DNA of 64,000 nucleotides from Blastomussa wellsi. Its lineage: Eukaryota; Cnidaria; Anthozoa; Scleractinia; Plerogyridae. Positions 13,318 through 27,500 of this stretch are shown in pieces. The notes below the pieces were generated by a model that was given only the letters and a program-made list of their open reading frames with translations, ran no database searches and had not been told where the DNA came from. The position numbers and the translations under genes are program-made. Within the stretch, counting starts at the first letter, position 1. Every line of letters starts with the position of its first letter. The stretch covers positions 18,262,190-18,326,189 of the forward strand of contig OX393565.1 of the NCBI GenBank assembly GCA_947652115.1, in the 5' to 3' direction.

Positions 13318-14881
13318 CTTAACCGCGACCAACATTCCTTTCCCATTGTCTCTCGCCAGACAAACTAACCAATCAGCATTGTCTGGAGGCATTCCAAACG
13401 ATCGTTATAAAATTTCCCGCGAATCCGTTCTTCGGGATACCGGCGCTGTTGGATACAATACTCTGGTGTATTTCCATGGTTGAAACACCAAGATATCATT
13501 TATTGTGAATACAAGAGGTAAGCTTGCGAGTCTGATTCTGTCGTGGGTTATTATTTTGGGAAAGATGATCTCTCTCCCATGAACACAACAGTGGATCAGA
13601 AATATTCATTTCAACGCTACAAAACTGCTACAAAAGACTTCGCCAACTCGAAAACGCAAAGCGGAATTAATTTATAAATCATCAAAGAGGTCCACATCCG
13701 TGGTATTTACGAGCGAACATTCGAAGGGTAAAATTGGAAAGAGCCAGTCAAGGCGAACACAACTTCACCGCGCTGAATCATTCATTCGACAAACTTGCCA
13801 CAGAACGATTTAAAACGTCCAGTGCTGCTGGATTAGAAGGCTGGCTTGAAAATATGTTCAGCTTCTCCTTTTGAACAACCGACGATTAATGGACGGCGCA
13901 CACACTTGAAATATTATTTTTCGGAACACCAAAATCGCTACGCAGTCGTTTAGAGTCTGAAACGTGGAAACTTTGACCCATAGGCTAGCTTTTCATTTGG
14001 CTGAACTTTAGTAATTCGTTGCTGGATTGTACGTCTTTTTGCGGAGCTTTGGGGAAAAATATGAAAACTGAAAATCAATGAGACTGTCGAACACCCTGAA
14101 GGCAAAGCTTGATAACAAACGACTTACCATAGCCAGTTGGTAAATTAAGGAGTGTATCTGATTCTCTTCCCTTCAGTAAATAAGTTTCCCTTCGCAAATT
14201 CAGAACTTGCTTTCATCTAAAATGAATTTTCCAGAAAAATCTCTGACTTGGAGCAAAATCAATCGTCCCTAGCAGGTTTCATCTCATCGCGTGTCTCGCG
14301 GCGGGAGAGGCGTCGTGGGGATTTTAGTTGGTAAAATCTGTCTGGTAAAGTCAGCTGTCAAAAGCACTGCAGTTAATTGGCTTTCATTTCGTGTCTCGGA
14401 TTTCCACCAGGCGCGATGATTCGTTGGACGCGCAAGGACAAAAAACTTCGTGTAAAAATGAAAATCTATTTGGAAGGAGGTTGAACTGGTGTTTAAGTAC
14501 CTAAAACGAATTATTTCTATATCAGCATTCGATTGCGTTTATGACGCAGACGATAAACGTATTTTTAATTTACCGGTAAACATTTTATCTAACACCTTTG
14601 AAATTATTTGAAAAACCCGTTGGGCTAAACACCAAAACATCTCCATGCAAACAAATTACGCGTCTATGCTCGGCCTTTTGAGAAATATGCCGTAAATTTG
14701 TCAGGGTTTCAGCTAAATCGTTAAAATCGTTCCAACTCTGTAAACATGCTGTCTAGACAGGAAGCCTCTTTTAAACAAGACAGCCAATGGGAACACAAGC
14801 ACGTCATTAGCATTGTTTCTCCACCAATCAGATAAAAAGCCAAAATCTGGCTTTTTTACATGAGATCCGACAAGCAAATGC

Positions 14882-14929
14882 ATCATGCCCTCCTTCCCTG
14901 AGATGATAAGTAGGGAGGGAGGGCATGAT
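14882..14929. repeat. Hairpin of 18-bp arms
   Basis: Arms ATCATGCCCTCCTTCCCT and AGGGAGGGAGGGCATGAT are nearly perfect inverted repeats around a 12-base loop. The G-rich arm contains GGGAGGGAGGG. Function unknown. Confidence 0.5.
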
Positions 14930-16559
14930 CGCAGGTTAGTGTACGAGGAAAAAATGGCTCTGGCGACACATGATTTCATTGGCCACAATCTAGCGAAAGG
15001 AGTCCAATCCCTTTTGTTGAAATATATATAAAAAATATGATGGTTTTGAAAACATGATTTTCGACCTTTTCCTTAAAACGATATCTGTCAGAGTTTTGCC
15101 GCTCGTTTTGACCACAGTTAATTGACAATCGAAGTGCTAATCAAGGCAATGCATTCTTATCGAAACGGACCAATCAAAAAATAAGTCCTGCCTCGTAATT
15201 GTTCTCTCGCAATTCAAAATAAAGGAAATGTGTGGATGGCTACCTTCAACCTTTTAAGCAGACGCGAGATCTTTATACATTTCCTCTATTTAATGTTGCG
15301 TACGTAAAGCCAGTTAAATGACGTAAGAAAAATTACGGGACAGTGGATATCCACCATACCTGTTTTCAGCAAAGCACATGATTCTGTATTGCAAGAGAAT
15401 ATAAATTCACCTTTTATTTTGTAGTAACCTAACCTGCAAAACAACTTTGTTATTTTTTGAAATATTAAGTTTGAAATTTCCGCGAGCAGTAATATTTAAC
15501 ACTTAGTATTATTTAACAATTAGACTACTCGCCCTCGATTTCTACGAGTGATAGTCAACTCCGCGCAGTTTAGTAGAAATTCTAAAGGATTGCAGTCCAA
15601 AACCTGCAATATTGTGTACTTTTGAGCCAAAAATCAAGAAAAACTACCGCTAAAAGAGCTATCGGTGAATAGAAAACAGTGGGAGAACCAATCAGATTCG
15701 CGGATTTCCAATAGAACACAGCTAAGCTTCTACTAATGAATTATAGCTTTGATTAATTCTGCTTTGAAAACAAAATAATGGTAACAGCTAGCGTTGATAC
15801 AGAAGATCCAACTTAAAAGTTCATCCAAAGGTTTTTCGATGTGAAGGTTCTTCCTTTGTTCCCAACTAGAACATAGAACTTCCGTCCCAATTGCAATCTG
15901 ACCCCCTTTAACTACTACTTTCCTTTTGTTTTCAAGAAAACCTTCCACTATGATTCTAAACTTTGGAGTAAAAAAGGAACATTCAACGTCGCTGCAGGGG
16001 AGACTGGGTTTGACTCACCAGAGACCAAGCTACCGACCTACTGGAGCATGCCCTTCACCCGGATCTGTCTTGGTATGAGGATCCGTGGCGAAGAGACCAC
16101 AAATTCCATCGTCATAAACAAGATCGATGTCTCGCTATACTCACTTCCCTCTGACGGAAAATGCCACAACACGTCACTGGGGCGTAACACGTGGAAAACA
16201 CTACTTGGTGCCAATAGCTCGTTGCAGTATTATTGTAACAGAGAAGGATTCGATGCTATGAGCGACCTACGGGAAGCTCCCAGGGCGAGGATCGGTATCA
16301 TTGGAAATAATAAAGAAGACTGCTTAACCTGTGACTCGAGAATCGGATTTGGTACTGGAGGGCCCCAGGATGATAGCAACACGTGTGGCAATGAAGCTGG
16401 AAGAGGACCAGACAACGGAAACAGGAAGATATATAAAAACCATGGGATACATCTAAATTCAGTGACACTCGTACTCAACTTACTTTGCACCTTTATATTA
16501 GCGAAGAACTATCAGTATATAGAAGCCACGAGTAAAGGCGTTTGATGTAAATCAAATGT

Positions 16560-18079
16560 CATATAGATATAGATAAAACATGCCAGGCAAAGAGCTGCAG
16601 TCGAAAAAAGGCCTTTCACAGTTAATATGCAAAATAGAATCCTTACAATAATAGCTAACACAATAGCTAACAAGCCATCACCATCCTCCCCACCTTTTTT
16701 CTAATAATTCGTCTCTTAATAAGAAGACAGTAGCAGTAGCAGTATGAAAATAGATATTTATATATATTTCACGGTCACGAATAATTTGCTTTGAATGACT
16801 TTGGCTTTTAATCAGTTTCATGGATGGTACGATGAAGTGTTCTGCTTTAATTAAATGTTTTATAGATACAAGAGATCATCAAACCAGGATGCCGTTAATC
16901 AGTACTGACATTAAATATGCAAAAATATAATCATTGCAGGTGAGAAATAACTTTTATTCATATCGCCTTTACATGTGTGCACGAGATAATTATTTTGTCA
17001 ACGTTCAAATATATCTTGCCAGTTTTTGGATTTATTGTTTTTATCACTAGTACGGCATAAAAGATAAAGTAACCAGTTAAACCAATTCAGATCAGACTGC
17101 TCTGCATGTAGACTCTCTATTTCACTTGAAAAGAGATTCGAAAAAAAACATCAAAATGGTTGTTAAAATTAAATCCAACAGAATAATGCAGAGGTTGAAA
17201 ACAGGAAACTCAAGACTGTTTGCTCTCAATTGCTTAAAACAGCAAGATGTCAGTTGGCAATCATTACACAATGCAACAAGGAATGTATTTTCCGTTAAAT
17301 CACTCAAATAGTATGACTTTAATTTGTTTTTCATTTCTCGAACTGAACATCCTAAATATATTTAACCACAGGGTCCTTGGCGTAGTTACCCTACAACAGG
17401 GCAGCCTAAAAGGCCTCAAAAGGTGTGATCAAAGAATAAAAAGCAAATTGAAGTACACATTGTCTTTGACATTTTTCCCAAACAAAACGGAATTTGAAAA
17501 GCTGCATAAAATACAGTAAATTTAAACGTATTGAAAGTCAGTGATAATGTTGAGTAGACGGATTGTGCTTATTGTATACACCTTATTCCAAAGTGGCCGC
17601 TGATTTATGCGCATACAAATGGGCCCTTGTTGCCTCGTTCAAGATAAAATATTCTTTGGATTTTGACCTGAAAACGAGGCAAGAAGGGCTAATTTGAATA
17701 CCGACAAGCATTTTTTCGAGTACTGAAACAATGAAATCACAGAGGACATCTCACGTGTTGCAGATTTGACGTCACGAAGCTAGCCGGCCTTGCGAACTTT
17801 CAAGAACGGGTTTGAATGATGAAAAAATCTCCCCTTGCTTGTTGAACAATTTCGGCTTGGAGAGGTGAATAAGAATTGTACATTTTGCTTAAGAAAATAC
17901 AAAGTATTAAATTTAAAAATTCTGGTCTCACTGGCAAGATGTTTTTTTCAGCTTTGTAATCCTACGCAATAAAGAACAGACATGTTTCTGGTAGTGATCA
18001 GGTGTCTTTTTTATTTGTTTCTTAGTTGTTAATCAATTAAAATAGCAAGTCGAATTAATAAAAGGCGTAAAGCAAACGT
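16560..18079. other. AT-rich spacer with no recognised gene
   Basis: Short AT-rich reading frames only (for example near 17126-17519), without recognisable motifs. No strong repeat was noticed. Confidence 0.5.
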
Positions 18080-18966
18080 TGGTCAAGCAACAAAACCAGC
18101 TCGCTTGTACGTCTCAACAAGGGCAAAAAGAAGGATAACAAATCTATGACGTTTCAGCAAATTCCCCTCTTCCAAACAATGTTGTACTTCAGAACAAAAC
18201 TTTGTGGGGCTGTGGAGGTGTTGACCAGTTTGGAGACTCTCGATTGGTATTTCCGACGAAATCGAAGATGCGACGATCGCTATTGATGAAACGACGATCT
18301 TAGAGATTGAAGCGACGATTTTCAAATTATTGCATTCAGACAAAATATTGGAGAGTCAGACCTAAAAAATTTGAAGATGAAAAATCGACAATTTGATGAA
18401 AAAAGCGCGACGAAATCGACGAACGCATGTACCCATAGAGAGGCTCAGTTTGGACAATTTTTAGCGTCTCTATAGCTGGACGGCCAAGGAGAGCTAGGCG
18501 AGCTCCATTCACAACAAATATTTTCTGCGATGAAAGATTTTTCTCCTCTCCTGATGACTCCCATAAAGCGGTCAAGAACGGGAAGAGTTGTGTGGGCCGG
18601 TCCAAAAAGGTCTTGCTGGATTGAATGAGGGCCGGAGTTGGTTTCAGCTTTTTGTAAACGAGTGAGGTCTACAAGACCAAATGTCTTCGTTTCTCTCAGT
18701 CCCGATTGCTACGAGAAAGGCATAGTCTTCCTCGATTTCGCCTACAGTTTGGAAGGACTTGCAAACAGATGCCCACTGACCTTTCTTCGAGCACTTGTGA
18801 CAAATCGCGGCTTTAGCCGGACAATTTTGCCGCACGTGGCCCGGCGATTTCTCACAGCGGTATCAGCGATTCGACGGTGGACGAGTTGGTTTGCGGGGAG
18901 TTTCGAGTTTCTTGGGAGCTTCGTTCGGACTTCCAGACTAGTCTTCTTTCCCAAATTTCTCCGTTT

Positions 18967-19617
18967 TTACCGCATCGACTTCGTTCTTTGTTCCCGAATA
19001 TTCCTTGAAGTCATTTCGCATTTAAGGGTTTGTTGTTGGTCGAGCTGAAGTTTCTCCGACAATTTCGCGTCTAGAAGGCCTACCACAATCCTGTCTCGGA
19101 TCGTCTCGTCTGTCAGAGTACCAAAATTACAGTGTTCGGCGAGTGTATGCAACGCTGTGATGAATGTGTCAATTGTCTCGCCTTCTTCTTGGCGGCGTTG
19201 ATTGAACTTTGCCCGCTCGAAAATAACATTACGGCGAACCACGAAGTGCTCATCAAACTTCGTTTTAACGGTGTGGTACTGCTTCAGTTGTGTAGTACTC
19301 AGCTTGAAGGTGTTTAGAATATCGTCGGCTTGGTCTCCCATAGCGTAGATCAGCGTGTTTATTTGACTCTCTTCTTCTTTCGCAAGACCAGTGGCTTGGC
19401 GAAAGCGTTCGAATCCTATGCTCCATTTCGGCCATTCTTCTTGACGGCTAAAGTCAAACTTTTCCGGTAGCTGCACTCGAAAAGACGTCATGGTCCGTTG
19501 AAAACAACTTCTGACACCATCTGGTATTACTGGGTCGTAAAAACAGGCAGATAAGAACAGCAACACATGTACAACAGTTTTAATCATGCGGGCCATAAAC
19601 ATTACATGGTCGACCAC
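18967..19617 (-). pseudogene. Gag fragment of Ty3/gypsy remnant
   Basis: A frame of 216 codons; the natural start is probably the internal Met beginning MTSFRVQLPEKFDFSRQEEW. It shows a retroelement gag helical domain (ARFNQR-like region KFNQRRQEEGETIDTFITAL). In another frame just downstream, 18835-18644 encodes CCHC-type knuckles (CHKCSKKGQWASVC), so gag is broken by at least one frameshift or stop. The protein would package element RNA; this copy cannot be functional. Confidence 0.65.
19505..19519 (-). promoter_or_regulatory. Retrotransposon primer binding site (tRNA-Leu type)
   Basis: The minus strand reads TGGTGTCAGAAGTTG just upstream of gag and two bases after the CCA end of the candidate LTR. 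This matches the complement of a tRNA 3' end as used by many Ty3/gypsy elements. Confidence 0.5.
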
Positions 19618-19741
19618 GAGGTCTCAATCGCGTGGCTCAAAGGCTGCTAGGAAATTACATTACGCAATAGATTACACCACACTGTCAAGGCATCGGGCTT
19701 CCGAAAAAGAATGTAACGGCAGCTCGTTTTCCCTCACGACA

Positions 19742-21580
19742 AGGAACGATTTAAACTTTTCTCTACCATGACCAAACGAAGCTCAAGAAAAGAATGACTA
19801 AACCACTTTTGCTCAGCAGGTTAATGTTCTGCGCACCACAGACAAGTCACGATATTTTGCTCAACTTCTTGGAATAAATGTGACTTGTTGCACATGATTT
19901 AACTTTAGAAATATTCCTGTTCTTCCGCTGTTTCAACTTTAGAAGAAAAAGAAAACAAACGGCGGTAAAATAAACATTATCAATAGCCAACGCATGGTAA
20001 CTTTATACATAGCTTCCTTATGCTTAAAGTTCAACGTGACAGGATCAGAGTTTAAAACTTGGAAGCAATCTATTGAGCGACAAGACTCTAGAATCCGCCT
20101 CGCGATAAGTGCTCGCGGAAAAAAAAACAACAATTTATTCTGATTAATCCCTAACGGTGGCAGCCTTTCTTCGACTAGCAGAAGGAAGGGAAGGTGAAAA
20201 CAATTCGACAGAAAAGGAGCAGAAATAGGTCGTGTGATTATTCACATAAAACTTTATGACTTATTTTAGCAGTAAATATGTGCTAAAACCTATCCATGCC
20301 AGTGTTAAAGCTAATTACTATACAGTGTTAAAATATGTGTTTGAAAAAAGTTATACTCTATTTCCTCAGTAAACAACGCAAAGCGTTAATCATTTCAACG
20401 AAACTCCCGGTTGGGTTTTTCCAAAAAAGTTACTGGGATTCAGGAAACACAGCCTGGTCGTTAAGAATTGCGATTAAATATCCGATATCAATGTTAGTAA
20501 AATTGGGAACAATAAATACTCCGAACACACAATTAGCTCCCACGATCTCGTTCTCATCTGATTTCTGCCGCCTTAATTAAAAATTAATAAACAGTGGACA
20601 CTTACCCAATAACATCTGCGATTAATAAATTTTGGGCGACCACCTCATAACTCAGTGAAAAAAATGTCTCTCCGGTGGGATTGATACTTAACAAAACTGG
20701 AGGGAAGGCTCACAAAATGAAAACATTTTAACTAAGCGACTGGATAAAATTATTGGAACGTGTGTGAGCTTGTGTGTAAATAACTCAATGAATTGTCATC
20801 AAAAATGCTTATTCAAAATTTATAAATTAAGAGGCAACAAATTTGAATTTATTAAGCGTATCGTGTAGTTTTTTTTCTGTTCGTTTTCATTCAATTCCGC
20901 TGTCAATATATTTTAGTAACAATGCTATATGTGTAGCTAGACTAAGTTTATTACCATTGGTATACGCGACCAATGCAACCGAATGAGTGATTTGAAACGT
21001 TCAAGTTAAAACTTCTAAACTGACGGAGGTTATAGGAAAACCCTTGTTTATCGTAATTGCCTCATTAGCATAAGGCATCCCGTTTCTGACTGAGCAACAG
21101 AAATTATCAATTCTGAATATTGAAAGAGTAACTTTTGCAGTCAGTTTGACACTGATTTATTAAATGTATGCATTCATTAACGCTTTTCCACACACACATT
21201 TAATTTGCAGAGTTTGAAAGCTAATATCTACTTTTTTCACACGGAAAGAGATAAAACTTAGATTTCAACTTCAACTTTTTATTGTGCACTATTTGCAGAG
21301 TTAATTAAAATCAATAATGTTTGCTATATTTTTCTCTTCACAATATGCAACATCTATTGAGACCTATTGAGTAAATAAAGTGGGACGATCTTTGTGTTAG
21401 CAGCCAATCAGTGGGCATGCAAGTTGTTTGGCCATATTGTCAATATTGATTGACAAAGCTAACCCGCTGCATGGTTTCATAGTGCAAAACTTCCAAACTA
21501 CTGTTTTTCCATCGTAACCTCAGCTCCGAACCTAACTACAACAACGAGCGTGTACATCCCCGTACGTCCAGTCAACGGCG
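19742..21580. other. Spacer upstream of gene C
   Basis: No gene recognised. Positions 20340-20970 repeat the segment at 8182-8935. The rest is AT-rich and should include the promoter of gene C, but no TATA box or other element could be assigned safely. Confidence 0.5.
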
Positions 21581-24500
21581 ATGTCTTCCATTTTAATCCG
21601 CTCTATGTGTGTAATCATCTCGTCATATCTTATTCCCGAGACAAGAAGTTCGGAAGGTAAGTTATTGTTTAAATTGATAACTTTTGTGATTGTTTAATTT
21701 TCAGGTAAGTTTACTTTTAAGTTAAGTTAAAACTCAGACCAATGGGTTGATATAAGTTACCGCTTTTCTTTAAAGGACGTTCGCGCTAATTGTTTGTGTG
21801 CATCGTTACTGCGCACGGAATTCGTGACGCCACGTCATCCATCGAGCGCGCGCGCTGAGGAAAAACAAAGGGCCAGAAGTCATTTCTTAACTTTGCTGGT
21901 AGTTTACTCTCTTAAATGGTCGGTGACCCCTACTTTTTTTCCATGAACTGATTGTATTTACAATTCTCAACAGATTGTCAAAAAATGAGATAAAAATCAA
22001 TGAGGGAAGTTTAAAATTTTCAAGTTTTCTGCCCACAAGGCATCGAATCCTGCCATCTTGGGGCTGTCAGGCGAGTGGAAATGCGGTCGCTAAATGCGAA
22101 TTTATTCTTTAAGGAACCACACCAATTGAATAAAGTCACTTTATGGGACAACATTTGGCAGAGATACGTTCATTTCAAAGATTTATTTGCAATATTTTTG
22201 TGCATGTAGACACTGTAACCGTATTCGCTAGCGAAGCGCGATTTTTCAGACTTGGGGTGTTCTTCTCGGCATGTTATCTCCAAAACGAGGTCGGTGTCCC
22301 CAATTATTTTTACATTATTATCTTACAGCAGTGAGAGTATCAGAAAAAAAAAATCAATGGTAGAAATTTTTGCGCGAATGCCTTAAATATTCAAAGGAAT
22401 AGAAAACTAATTATTTACTTGAGAAAGTGATTATAAAAGAGGAGAGTTTTTTTAGATGTAGAACCTAAAGTTCTAAGGATATTAAACAGAATGCGACAAG
22501 ACGTTCACTCTTGATAAATCTTTTTGATGTTTTTAGTTCAGTGTCAAGCAACCGCTTTTCCTGCCGAGGGTTATATAACAATAATTCCATGAGCCCGCGT
22601 TGGATATGACGTGATAAAATAACCAACGAGCGCGTGGGGCGAGTTGGTTTTAATCACTTCATATCCAACAAGGGCGAATGGAATAATTGTTTTAGTAAAT
22701 TCTCAAACCGGGTTTTGCCGCCGATTTTTATTTCCACAATTTTACAAAGCGTAAAATAAAAACTTTGGCGCACTATTTTCCATATGACGTAAAACTCCGA
22801 CTATTGGCTCATAGTCGGAGTTTTTTAGCCAATCAAAAAGCTAGAAATGCAATAGTCGGAGCTGAGAATATACTAAATAACAAGAGTGCTTAAAAAATAT
22901 CGCTTTTAAATTATTTTCGCGCACACCGCATTTTAGAATTTATGGCGTATAAACGTTGACGCTATACTTAGCAGCAGAGTTTCTTTTTGGTGAGAAAATT
23001 TCAGCAAAGCCAACGTGTCATAGCATCCAAGGTGGCCAGGCGAGGGAAAATTTTAAAGCAATAATCTTTGCTATTAAATGTGACTGTCACATCTCCCTTG
23101 TATAGTAAAATTTGTAATTTGGGCATGATTTGAAACAAACTGATCAACGCCAGCTTGTCTGGTTCGCATTGATAACGATGCTCGTAATAATCGTACTAAG
23201 ATATAACATATATAATTCGACCTTCCAAATTAAATGGATCTTTTACAGACGAATGTCGTAATTTGGAGTTTCGAGCAGCTCAAGTACTGAAAGGTAAACG
23301 CCTGATCAACCACGTGATTCGCAGCAGTGATGTCATAGACAAGGAATTCTGTGGTGCGCTATGCTTGATGGAACCTAATTGTTTCAGTTATAATTTAATG
23401 TTGACAACAAGTGAAATTGGAAAACACAAATGTGAACTGAATAATGCAACCCATGAAGGACACGAGGAAGATCTGGAGGAAAACCTAAATTATGTTTACC
23501 GTGGAGCAATGGTAAGTGCTAGACAGAGAACAGGGAAATTTTAAGACAAAGAAAAGTGTTCCCATACCGCACGTAAATACGGGATGATGCATAAATTGGC
23601 ATTAATAACATTCTTACAGCAGGAGGCACGGTGGGCCAATCACCGCGTTGGACTTCGGATCTGGCTGTCCGGGATCGAGTTCTGGTCGGGCAATGGATTA
23701 TAAATCGGTATTGACGAATCTACTGCTGTGAAATAACCCTGCGATGGACTATCATTCCATCCAGGGGGCAGTAGAAATACTCTCAGTCGGTTAGTGCTAA
23801 AGAAAAACCGCTGTAAGCTTCGGTCTGATGCTAGAAAATGAGAAAAGAAAATTAAGGCATGGGTCTCCCATTAATTGGACCAAAAACATACGGGGTGGTC
23901 TATTTTCTGAGGCTTTAACCAGGACAATCTAAAACTTTGGCAAACTAATAAGTTTGCAAAGCTTGTCAAATTTATGTGGGTGACGTATGCAAATTAGATC
24001 ACGTGACCTGTCAAGGTTATTTTTAGCTTAAAAATCTTTTAGCAAAGCGACAGCACTTTATATTATGTGCTGGATGCTGCTGTTAGCTTCATAGGCTTAA
24101 CATAATTAGGTACTTTATTACCGTGCTCGGACTTTCTGGAAAAGTCGGTTTTGAATAAGAATGAACTTTTTTCTGGAGGACTGAGCACTAGTACAAAATA
24201 CCGTTTATTTTCGAAATTAATGGATTATTGAACAAAGTCCGGGCACGGGTCTTTTGTTGTTTCCCCCCTAGACTTGTCTGGTTGCAGAAAACTGGAAAAT
24301 CTGATGTTTTAACTTGGTACCATTTTTCTTCAAAGATTTTTACGAATTTTGTGGCCCTAACAAGTCGCGTGACCTAATTTGCATATGTCACTCACATAAC
24401 TTTCACAACAACTGTCTTCCAAAGTTTAAGACTGTCCTGGATAAAGCCTCAGCAGATAGACCAACCCCTAAGTTTTTGGTCCAATTTTTGGAGACCCATG

Positions 24501-27500
24501 CCTTAATTTTCTTGAGTGGGCCACTAGGTTCATATACAGACATTATCCTACCCTTAATCAATAATGGCATTTTTTGTTTCTTTTTTATTCCCAAATAAAT
24601 TTTATTCAGGAAAGTGAATTATTGAATATTATGACGACCGTTGAAACCGTCGGTGACGATAATTTTTATAGGCGCAATTGTTTATTGTGTATTGCTTTTC
24701 CGTTTTAGAACCATTGCGCCAACGGCCCTTGCAGTGATAAAGCAACCTGTCAAACCGGTTTTACACCAAAAAAATATCGCTGTCAGTGTCACGCAGGATT
24801 TACGGGACAGAATTGCATTGGTAAGAGACATGCAAATTATTATCTTAGGGAATAAATCTGATTGTCTAACTTCGTAAACAACAGCTCCTCCTCTACAAAA
24901 TCCGCACTACTAAAAACTTAGGCAGGGAGTCATGTGCGACGCTGAACACGCGGACCATAGGGAGGGGTGGTGGCCTCCCTTAAATCCGCGCGATGTACTC
25001 AAGATCCATAGGCGAATTGGCACCTTCGGCCTTGGGGTGCGGCCGCGACTACTCTGCAAGAAAAAATTACACGATGCCCTAATGTGTGACTATTGAACAG
25101 ATATACAAACACCCAAAAGATGCATTGTAAAAACAAGACGTTTGCCCGAACATTGAGCGTTTTTGCCCGACAAATGCCCCCCCCCCCTTCTTCCTTCCCT
25201 GCAGCTCTTGCGCCTATGCTGGATCGAACAGTCCAGGTTGGAGCCTAGATTGGGGTCCTTGTGCCTTGCTCTTGGGTTAAATGAAACACTTTACTCTCAT
25301 AATATACACCCAGCTAGGTGTATAAATGGGAACTGGTGAATCTAATGCTGGGGATTACTCTGCGATGAAGTAGCGTCCTGTTCCAAGTCGGTTAATGCTA
25401 CAGATAGCTCCGACAGTATGGGCCAATTGGCCTGAAGCGGACTTTGACTGTTAGCTAATTAGATACAATATTTATAGATATTGATGAATGTGATGCAGGA
25501 GAATATAGCTGCGATGCTAATGCTGAGTGTATCAACACCGAAGGATCGTACAACTGCACATGCAAGCTTGGATATCATGGAGACGGGAAGAATTGCGAAG
25601 GTTAATTGTTTTGAAATTAATTTAATGCTGGGGTAGAAAGCGCGGTGAAAAATTATGGCGACATTTGATCGTACAGACCCCATTACGGTTTGCAGAACCA
25701 CCTTGGAAGGACCCATTGCGAGATATGAAAACTACGACGTCTTTCTTAACCACATTCATTCTCTGTTATAAAGCTAGAAAGTAAATGGTAAGTTTGAGCA
25801 TGGCGCTTGTCCTGAAGACGCCAAACATCGACGAGAAAACTATCACAGATAATTACTTACATCTTTACCTTTTATTTAGGGTAGAAAATAATGCAAAATG
25901 ATTTAAATGCACAAATTTGGTAAAATTTAACTTTTTTTGCATAACAAAGTCTTTCAAGTTTGAATGTAAAGGGAGACTTCAATTTCAAGTCTCCTGCGTA
26001 TCTTTATCATCAGTTCACTTGGGAATGATGGACGGAGGAATGGTATTTCGAAAAACCCAGGCCTAGACAGTGCCACTGAAGTCTTAACAAAATAACTTGA
26101 TTTCGACTAGAAAGCCAAGAGCTGCTCTACCAGATGACATATTTTTGGTCATGACGTCACCATCGTTGGTTCACAATCTAAGGTTTCGTGATTTTCTTAG
26201 AATGTCGAAAAATAACGGAAATTAACTTGGAATTAAGGCCAAAATGCTTATGGAATGTAAAAATGCATAAATATTTCTATTTTGCTCAAGACAGCTGGAA
26301 AAAGAAGAATTATCACCCCTCGCCCGCCCACTTATACTTTCACTGACTTTAATGGTTCTACTTTTTTTTCAGATGTAAATGAATGTACCACAGGAACACA
26401 CAACTGTATTCACGATTTCTTGTGCAACAATAGCAAAGGATCATTTAGCTGTAGTGGTGAGTGAACATTTACAAAGACTTCATACGATGCTAATCAGTTT
26501 GTGACATCTGCCCTTGAAGAGACCCACCTACCTTCTGACTCGGTCGTGCAACAAACGATGCACAGTTTTTGGCAAAAAAGAGAAACGAAAGGAGGAGTTC
26601 TTTTCGAACTTTTGTAAAGGCTTGTTTTAGCAAAAAAATATTTTGGGACAAGGTGCACTATAAAAACCTAATTACAAGTAACATTCTTCTTTGAAATTTA
26701 AAAATTCATTGAAATCAAAATGGAAGAATTTTAGTTTCGAAAACTTTCGAAAACACAGGTCAATATTTTTAAATTAATAAGAGTCAAAAATTATTTGATG
26801 GACCCAGAATATTTAAAAGTGACTCGCAAAAAATATATTTTTTTATATGCTTGTAGATTACAACGAGTTGTAGATTACAATACAGAATTTTGTAATTGTT
26901 TACAGTTAATACCTTCGTTCTTTACAATGTGATCGGTGGGTTTATATTATTGCATTCTGCCATTTCTAACTTGGCTATTAAAATTTGGGTGTGGGGTTAA
27001 TTTGTCGAAGAATTGGTTTACAAGGGTTAAAGGCCATTTGCAGTCCGTACTGCGCAATCTCCGCCTGTAATGTTTATTGAGTCTCAAACGATGAAAAGTA
27101 AACAAACCAAAATGAAAATTACGGGTAAAAACTTACCTTTTTCTTCCTTATTAACATCTGATATACTTGCAAAACAATAATAAAGAGTAGACGAACCTCG
27201 ACGATATTCCAAACCGACGTTTCAGCTCATTGCGAACTCCCAAACAAAACGACCCGCAATGGCGGACTCAAAAACTTCATGTACGCAATTACCGAAGTGT
27301 AACGTATCAAAGAATTCAAAACGGAAATGTAAACAAATCCCGAAACTGTGCAGTACGGACTGGAAATGGCCTTCAAATTTATGTAGTGATTTAGAAACGT
27401 TGAAAAGCCAACATTTTTGGCAAAGAAAACGTTTGATGATAGATCTCTTATTAGACATTTATTGCGAACTATCGTTGTACTTCTTAAATCATAATTTGTT

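Larger units (their letters stand above)
11272..16465 (+). pseudogene. Copy B: decayed PAN-EGF-fibrinogen-like paralogue
   Basis: Three relic exons are recognisable. The PAN exon (11272-11533) has lost its upstream acceptor context and reads out of frame after an extra A near 11322. The EGF exon (12757-12870) keeps AG/GT borders, but its last cysteine position is a TGA stop (12861-12863). The C-terminal exon (15937-16465) has an extra A in an A-run near 16436, and a TAA where its paralogues encode the penultimate residues. The signal-peptide, calcium-binding EGF and fibrinogen-start exons were not found. The remaining sequence still resembles genes A, C and D closely ([15 protein letters not shown]), so inactivation may be fairly recent. 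Confidence 0.8.
18080..19741 (-). mobile_element. Ty3/gypsy-type LTR retrotransposon remnant
   Basis: In minus-strand order there is a candidate 5' LTR (19741-19522, TG...CA), a tRNA-Leu-type primer binding site (19519-19505), gag (to 18967), zinc knuckles (about 18835-18780), and a protease-region fragment with ALLGRPAIETLKIV (near 18480). Reverse transcriptase, RNase H, integrase and the 3' LTR are missing. Boundaries on the left are uncertain. Confidence 0.6.

Noticed and set aside
23622..23835. Possible tRNA gene
   Set aside because: The B-box-like motif is degenerate and no cloverleaf forms; a SINE remnant fits better.
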